Position numbers and translations under genes: made by a program
In this document: positions 47,503 through 50,142 of the stretch, piece after piece
Layout of the letters: every line of letters starts with the position of its first letter
Position numbering within the stretch: position 1 is the stretch's first letter
Assembly (NCBI GenBank): GCA_017994575.1
Contig: JAGOKN010000009.1
Span: forward strand, 1-50,142
Direction: 5' to 3'
Origin: Nitrosomonas sp.
Lineage (GTDB): Bacteria > Pseudomonadota > Gammaproteobacteria > Burkholderiales > Nitrosomonadaceae
Length of the DNA: 50,142 bases
The notes under the pieces: generated by a model
Database searches by the model: none
Told to the model about the DNA's origin: nothing
Seen by the model: the letters and a program-made list of their open reading frames with translations, nothing else

Positions 47503-48609
47503 TCAGTAAATCACCACGGTGCGAATAGATTCACCGCTTTTCATCAGCTGAAACCCGTCATTGATTTTTTCCAGTGGCAAGGTGTGCGTGATGAGCGAAT
47601 CGATATCGATTTTGCCTTCCATATACCAATCAACAATTTTGGGCACATCGGTACGGCCACGCGCGCCGCCAAAAGCGGAGCCTTCCCATTTTCTGCCCGT
47701 AACCAATTGGAAAGGACGGGTGCTGATTTCAGCGCCAGCTTCCGCCACGCCGATGATAATGCTGCGTCCCCAGCCCTTGTGCGTACATTCCAAGGCTTGC
47801 CGCATAACCTTGGTATTGCCGATACACTCAAAACTGTAATCGACACCGCCATCAGTCAATTGCACTATGGCATCCACGATATCGGGCACATCGTTCGGGT
47901 TGATGAAATGCGTCATGCCGAATTTGCGCGCCATGGCTTCACGTTTCGGGTTGATGTCGATGCCGATAATTTTATTAGCACCGACCATCCGAGCACCTTG
48001 GATCACATTCAAGGCGATTCCACCCAGGCCAAAAACCGCGACATTGGCGCCTGCCTCCACTTTTGCGGTATAAATCACCGCGCCGATGCCGGTTGTAACA
48101 CCGCAGCCGATGTAGCAGATTTTATCAAAAGGTGCATCTTCGCGAATTTTAGCCACGGCGATTTCTGGCACAACGGTGTAATTTGAAAAAGTGGATGTGC
48201 CCATGTAATGGAGCAGCGGTTTCCCATCCAGAGAAAAACGCGAGGTACCGTCTGGCATCACACCACGTCCTTGCGTGCTGCGGATGGCTTGGCATAAATT
48301 GGTCTTTCTCGAAAGACAGAATTTACATTCCCGGCATTCTGCCGTGTAGAGCGGAATGACATGATCGCCTTTGCGCAAAGATTTTACATTGGGACCCACG
48401 TCAACCACTACACCAGCGCCTTCATGACCGAGAATGACAGGAAATAAACCTTCCGGGTCAGAACCGGAAAGCGTGTAATAATCAGTATGGCAAATGCCGG
48501 TGGCTTTTACTTCTATCAATACTTCACCGGATTTCGGGCCTTCCAAATCAACTTCTTCGATCGTTAACGGTTGGCCGGCTTTCCAAGCAACTGCGGCTCT
48601 TGTTTTCAT
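47503..48609 (-). CDS. frmA: S-(hydroxymethyl)glutathione dehydrogenase (class III ADH)
   Basis: NAD+-dependent oxidation of the formaldehyde-glutathione adduct; the same class reduces S-nitrosoglutathione, relevant for an organism that makes NO. 368 aa. Catalytic zinc ligands Cys40 ([10 protein letters not shown]) and His62 (GHEGAG), structural zinc Cys92, 95, 98 and 106, and [13 protein letters not shown] for NAD. A strong AAGGAGG lies at the end of the phosphatase gene, whose stop overlaps this start (48606-48609). Confidence 0.96.
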   Translation of the reverse strand: MKTRAAVAWKAGQPLTIEEVDLEGPKSGEVLIEVKATGICHTDYYTLSGSDPEGLFPVILGHEGAGVVVDVGPNVKSLRKGDHVIPLYTAECRECKFCLSRKTNLCQAIRSTQGRGVMPDGTSRFSLDGKPLLHYMGTSTFSNYTVVPEIAVAKIREDAPFDKICYIGCGVTTGIGAVIYTAKVEAGANVAVFGLGGIALNVIQGARMVGANKIIGIDINPKREAMARKFGMTHFINPNDVPDIVDAIVQLTDGGVDYSFECIGNTKVMRQALECTHKGWGRSIIIGVAEAGAEISTRPFQLVTGRKWEGSAFGGARGRTDVPKIVDWYMEGKIDIDSLITHTLPLEKINDGFQLMKSGESIRTVVIY

Positions 48610-49115
48610 TGTGATACCTCCTTTTTATTAATGCAAAGATACGCCAGAAGACCCTGGCTAGCTTCTTCAACCATATTCAATACCAGTTCGAAACCTTCGT
48701 GCCCACCAAAATAGGGGTCGGGCACCTCTGCATTGGAATTGGCACATTTGCTATATTGCATGAATAACTGAATCTTGCCCAGGTGCTGTTGAGGGCTCTT
48801 TTGTTGCAATAAACTAAGATTCTCTTTGTCCATCGCAAGAATATAGTCGAACTCTTCAAAATCGCTGGCTTGAACGGCACGTGCACGCAAGTCGTGCATT
48901 TCATAACCGCGTTTCATAGCAGCGTGCTGGGCGCGTTGATCCGGAGGATTGCCAATGTGATAAGCATGAGTGCCCGCAGAATCAACTTCAATCATATGAT
49001 CAACCCCCGATTCTTTTACAAAATGTCTGAATACAGCATCTGCTGTGGGTGATCGACAGATATTTCCCATGCAGACAAATAAAACTTTAGTTTTTTTAAG
49101 CACTTCAGATTTCAT
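48606..49115 (-). CDS. Low-molecular-weight protein-tyrosine phosphatase
   Basis: 169 aa with the CX5R loop [12 protein letters not shown] (Cys15, Arg21) and the general acid Asp133 in PDPYFGG. In bacteria such enzymes act on exopolysaccharide tyrosine kinases (Wzb type) or other phosphotyrosines; no kinase is nearby. It leads the phosphatase-frmA-fghA operon, so here it may be a coincidental neighbour. Confidence 0.92.
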   Translation of the reverse strand: MKSEVLKKTKVLFVCMGNICRSPTADAVFRHFVKESGVDHMIEVDSAGTHAYHIGNPPDQRAQHAAMKRGYEMHDLRARAVQASDFEEFDYILAMDKENLSLLQQKSPQQHLGKIQLFMQYSKCANSNAEVPDPYFGGHEGFELVLNMVEEASQGLLAYLCINKKEVSQ

Positions 49116-49400
49116 ATAAATTTTCTAAAAATGACAGAGATGGTTTCTTAGGAAACTGCTGTGGATTTGAATTTGATTACTTTATGTTTTGTACGATAGA
49201 GATTATCACGAAGATAGTTAAAACGGAATTCGGTTATGTGTGCAATTAATACACCCATCTACTTTGATAATCATGATTTATTTTTTTAAAAAACCATCCG
49301 TAATACGAAATATGAGAATTTCAGATTATGAAATTATTTTCCACGATGAAAAACAATAGATCAATTCATCTACTCGAAGCCAGAAGGAGGGTTGTACGAT

Positions 49401-49655
49401 ATGCCACTAAAAAATTCAATTAAGGAATTTAAAGCACTTTTGGGTGATAAGGAATCATTACTTGATACCAATTATCCCAAGATCTCTGAAATGATTAAAT
49501 TGCATTGGGGTTATAAAGAAATTTATCTATACATCAATAAGCTACTTGTTGTCGATAAAGATCGCAACAGACAAGGATTTCCTCTCGAGGTAATAAAAGA
49601 AATCTACTTATTGCAAGAAATACATGAAAAGCTATTTCCTGACCTGGTCAAATAA
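49401..49655 (+). CDS. 84-aa orphan protein, unknown
   Basis: Helical, charged protein (SIKEFKALLGDKESLLDTNY; EVIKEIYLLQEIHEKLFPDL) with a Trp-Gly-Tyr in the middle. No signal peptide or membrane segment. ATG 49401 has AAGGAGG at 49384-49390. It is AT-rich, stands alone in front of IS remnants, and has no recognised family. Likely accessory. Confidence 0.65.
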   Translation: MPLKNSIKEFKALLGDKESLLDTNYPKISEMIKLHWGYKEIYLYINKLLVVDKDRNRQGFPLEVIKEIYLLQEIHEKLFPDLVK

Positions 49656-49791
49656 GGGGGTAGACATACCCGGGGTGGGGTGTGCCAGGAAGAAATGTCA
49701 CAATTCTGATGGTATGAGTTTTCTTAGAATTGAACTAGCTCACAAGGCGCTTCACGGTATGCGTCTAACGCTACCATCTTTTAATTTTCTA

Positions 49792-50039
49792 TTATAGTGA
49801 TTCAATGAATTTAGGTGCCAAAGGTAACAACTCGTCGATCCGGCTGTTAGGCCAGGTGGGGAGTTTATCGAGGGTGTCGGCTAGCCATTGTGCGGGGTTG
49901 AGGCCGTTGAGTTTGGCGGTGCCGAGTAGGGTTTGGATGGCGGCGGCACGTTTTCCGGCGCACTCAGAACCGGTGAACAGCCAGTTTTTCTTGCCGAACG
50001 CGATGGGGCGAATAGTGGAGTTGGAGTTGGAGTTGGAGT
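49792..50039 (-). pseudogene. IS66-family transposase, C-terminal remnant
   Basis: The C-terminal ~83 residues of an IS66 TnpC: TIRPIAFGKKNWLFTGSE, RAAAIQTLLGTAKLNGLNP and the final NSRIDELLP. The upstream part is cut off at 50040 by an IS3-family end, and the last in-frame codons before the cut are a four-fold AAC-TCC repeat. Non-functional. Confidence 0.85.
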
Positions 50040-50040
50040 T
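50017..50040 (+). repeat. Hexamer tandem repeat GGAGTT x4
   Basis: Four exact GGAGTT units at the junction of the IS66 remnant and the IS3-family end, reading as Asn-Ser repeats in the transposase frame. IS66 transposases normally lack this repeat. Confidence 0.85.
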
Positions 50041-50142
50041 GCCCCCTTTGAACGGACACATTATGTTCTGTTTAAAGGAGAAGAAATATGACACAAAACT
50101 ACAAACCTGCTTACCCACCGGAGTTTCGTCAGCAGATGGTGG
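50040..50142 (+). mobile_element. IS3-family element, left end (continues past window)
   Basis: Starts with TGCCCCCTTTGAACGGACA, a TG-ended terminal repeat of the IS3 type, followed by AAGGAG and an orfA start at 50088. TTGAAC and TTTAAA 17 bp apart could be its promoter. The other end is outside the window. Confidence 0.7.
50088..50142 (+). CDS. IS3-family transposase OrfA, N-terminal fragment
   Basis: 18 residues visible (MTQNYKPAYPPEFRQQMV), a typical helix-turn-helix OrfA N-terminus. AAGGAG lies 8 bases before the ATG. Runs off the window. Confidence 0.75.
   Translation, partial: MTQNYKPAYPPEFRQQMV

Noticed and set aside
49656..49791. Complete right end of IS66 with terminal repeat
   Set aside because: A sequence at about 49738-49778 resembles IS66 ends, but I could not fix the terminal repeat or a target duplication without the other end.

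Overview
The window looks like ordinary chromosome from a betaproteobacterium, most likely a Nitrosomonas-like ammonia oxidiser (Nitrosomonadaceae). That is inferred from protein similarity recalled by eye, from the gene groupings (apaG divergent from rpe-gph-trpE; rimP-nusA-infB-rbfA-truB; ubiC-ubiA-ubiD; frmA-fghA) and from the moderate, slightly AT-leaning base composition. No search was run. I see no rRNA, tRNA or CRISPR array, and no gene-free stretch longer than about 300 bases.

Layout. 1-1.7 kb: 3' end of an unknown gene, a bidirectional terminator, and murA on the minus strand. 1.9-9.1 kb (plus): ridA, recG, a bestrophin-like membrane protein, the ubiquinone genes ubiC-ubiA-ubiD, a small membrane protein and a DUF486 membrane protein. 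9.1-15.2 kb (minus): the translation/transcription operon rimP-nusA-infB-rbfA-truB, with a terminator-like hairpin in its own leader. 15.4-21.3 kb: acs, a metallo-beta-lactamase-fold protein, a 70-aa membrane protein (minus), dinB and an Old Yellow Enzyme. 21.4-22.6 kb: a broken Blc-type lipocalin lipoprotein and an exported protein with an acidic tail. 22.7-26.9 kb (minus): a MacAB-like export operon (adaptor, ATPase, two FtsX-type permeases). 27-28.7 kb: a MutS-like ATPase that carries membrane segments. 28.7-30.1 kb: a small accessory island with BrnT/BrnA toxin-antitoxin and a TIR-like putative NADase, followed by a REP-like palindromic element. 30.2-34.8 kb: sucC-sucD, a small lipoprotein, dacB and a CBS-domain protein. 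34.9-38 kb (minus): rpe-gph-trpE. 38.1-42.7 kb: apaG, an RsmI-like methyltransferase, gloA and rubredoxin (minus), thiD-thiE and hemL. 42.8-46.5 kb: cytochrome c4 (minus), a SPOR-like protein, map-rph-rdgB. 46.6-49.1 kb (minus): low-molecular-weight phosphatase, frmA and fghA (glutathione-dependent formaldehyde removal) with a 28-codon ORF behind them. 49.4-50.1 kb: an orphan 84-aa protein, then an IS66-family transposase remnant cut by an IS3-family element that runs off the window.

Functional themes: most genes are core metabolism or information processing (ubiquinone, thiamine and tetrapyrrole synthesis, TCA cycle, acetate activation, ribosome maturation). The parts most worth a second look are the BrnTA/TIR island beside the membrane-anchored MutS-like ATPase, the doubly broken lipocalin, and several exact palindromes in promoter regions (acs/rimP, dinB, CBS gene, brnT).
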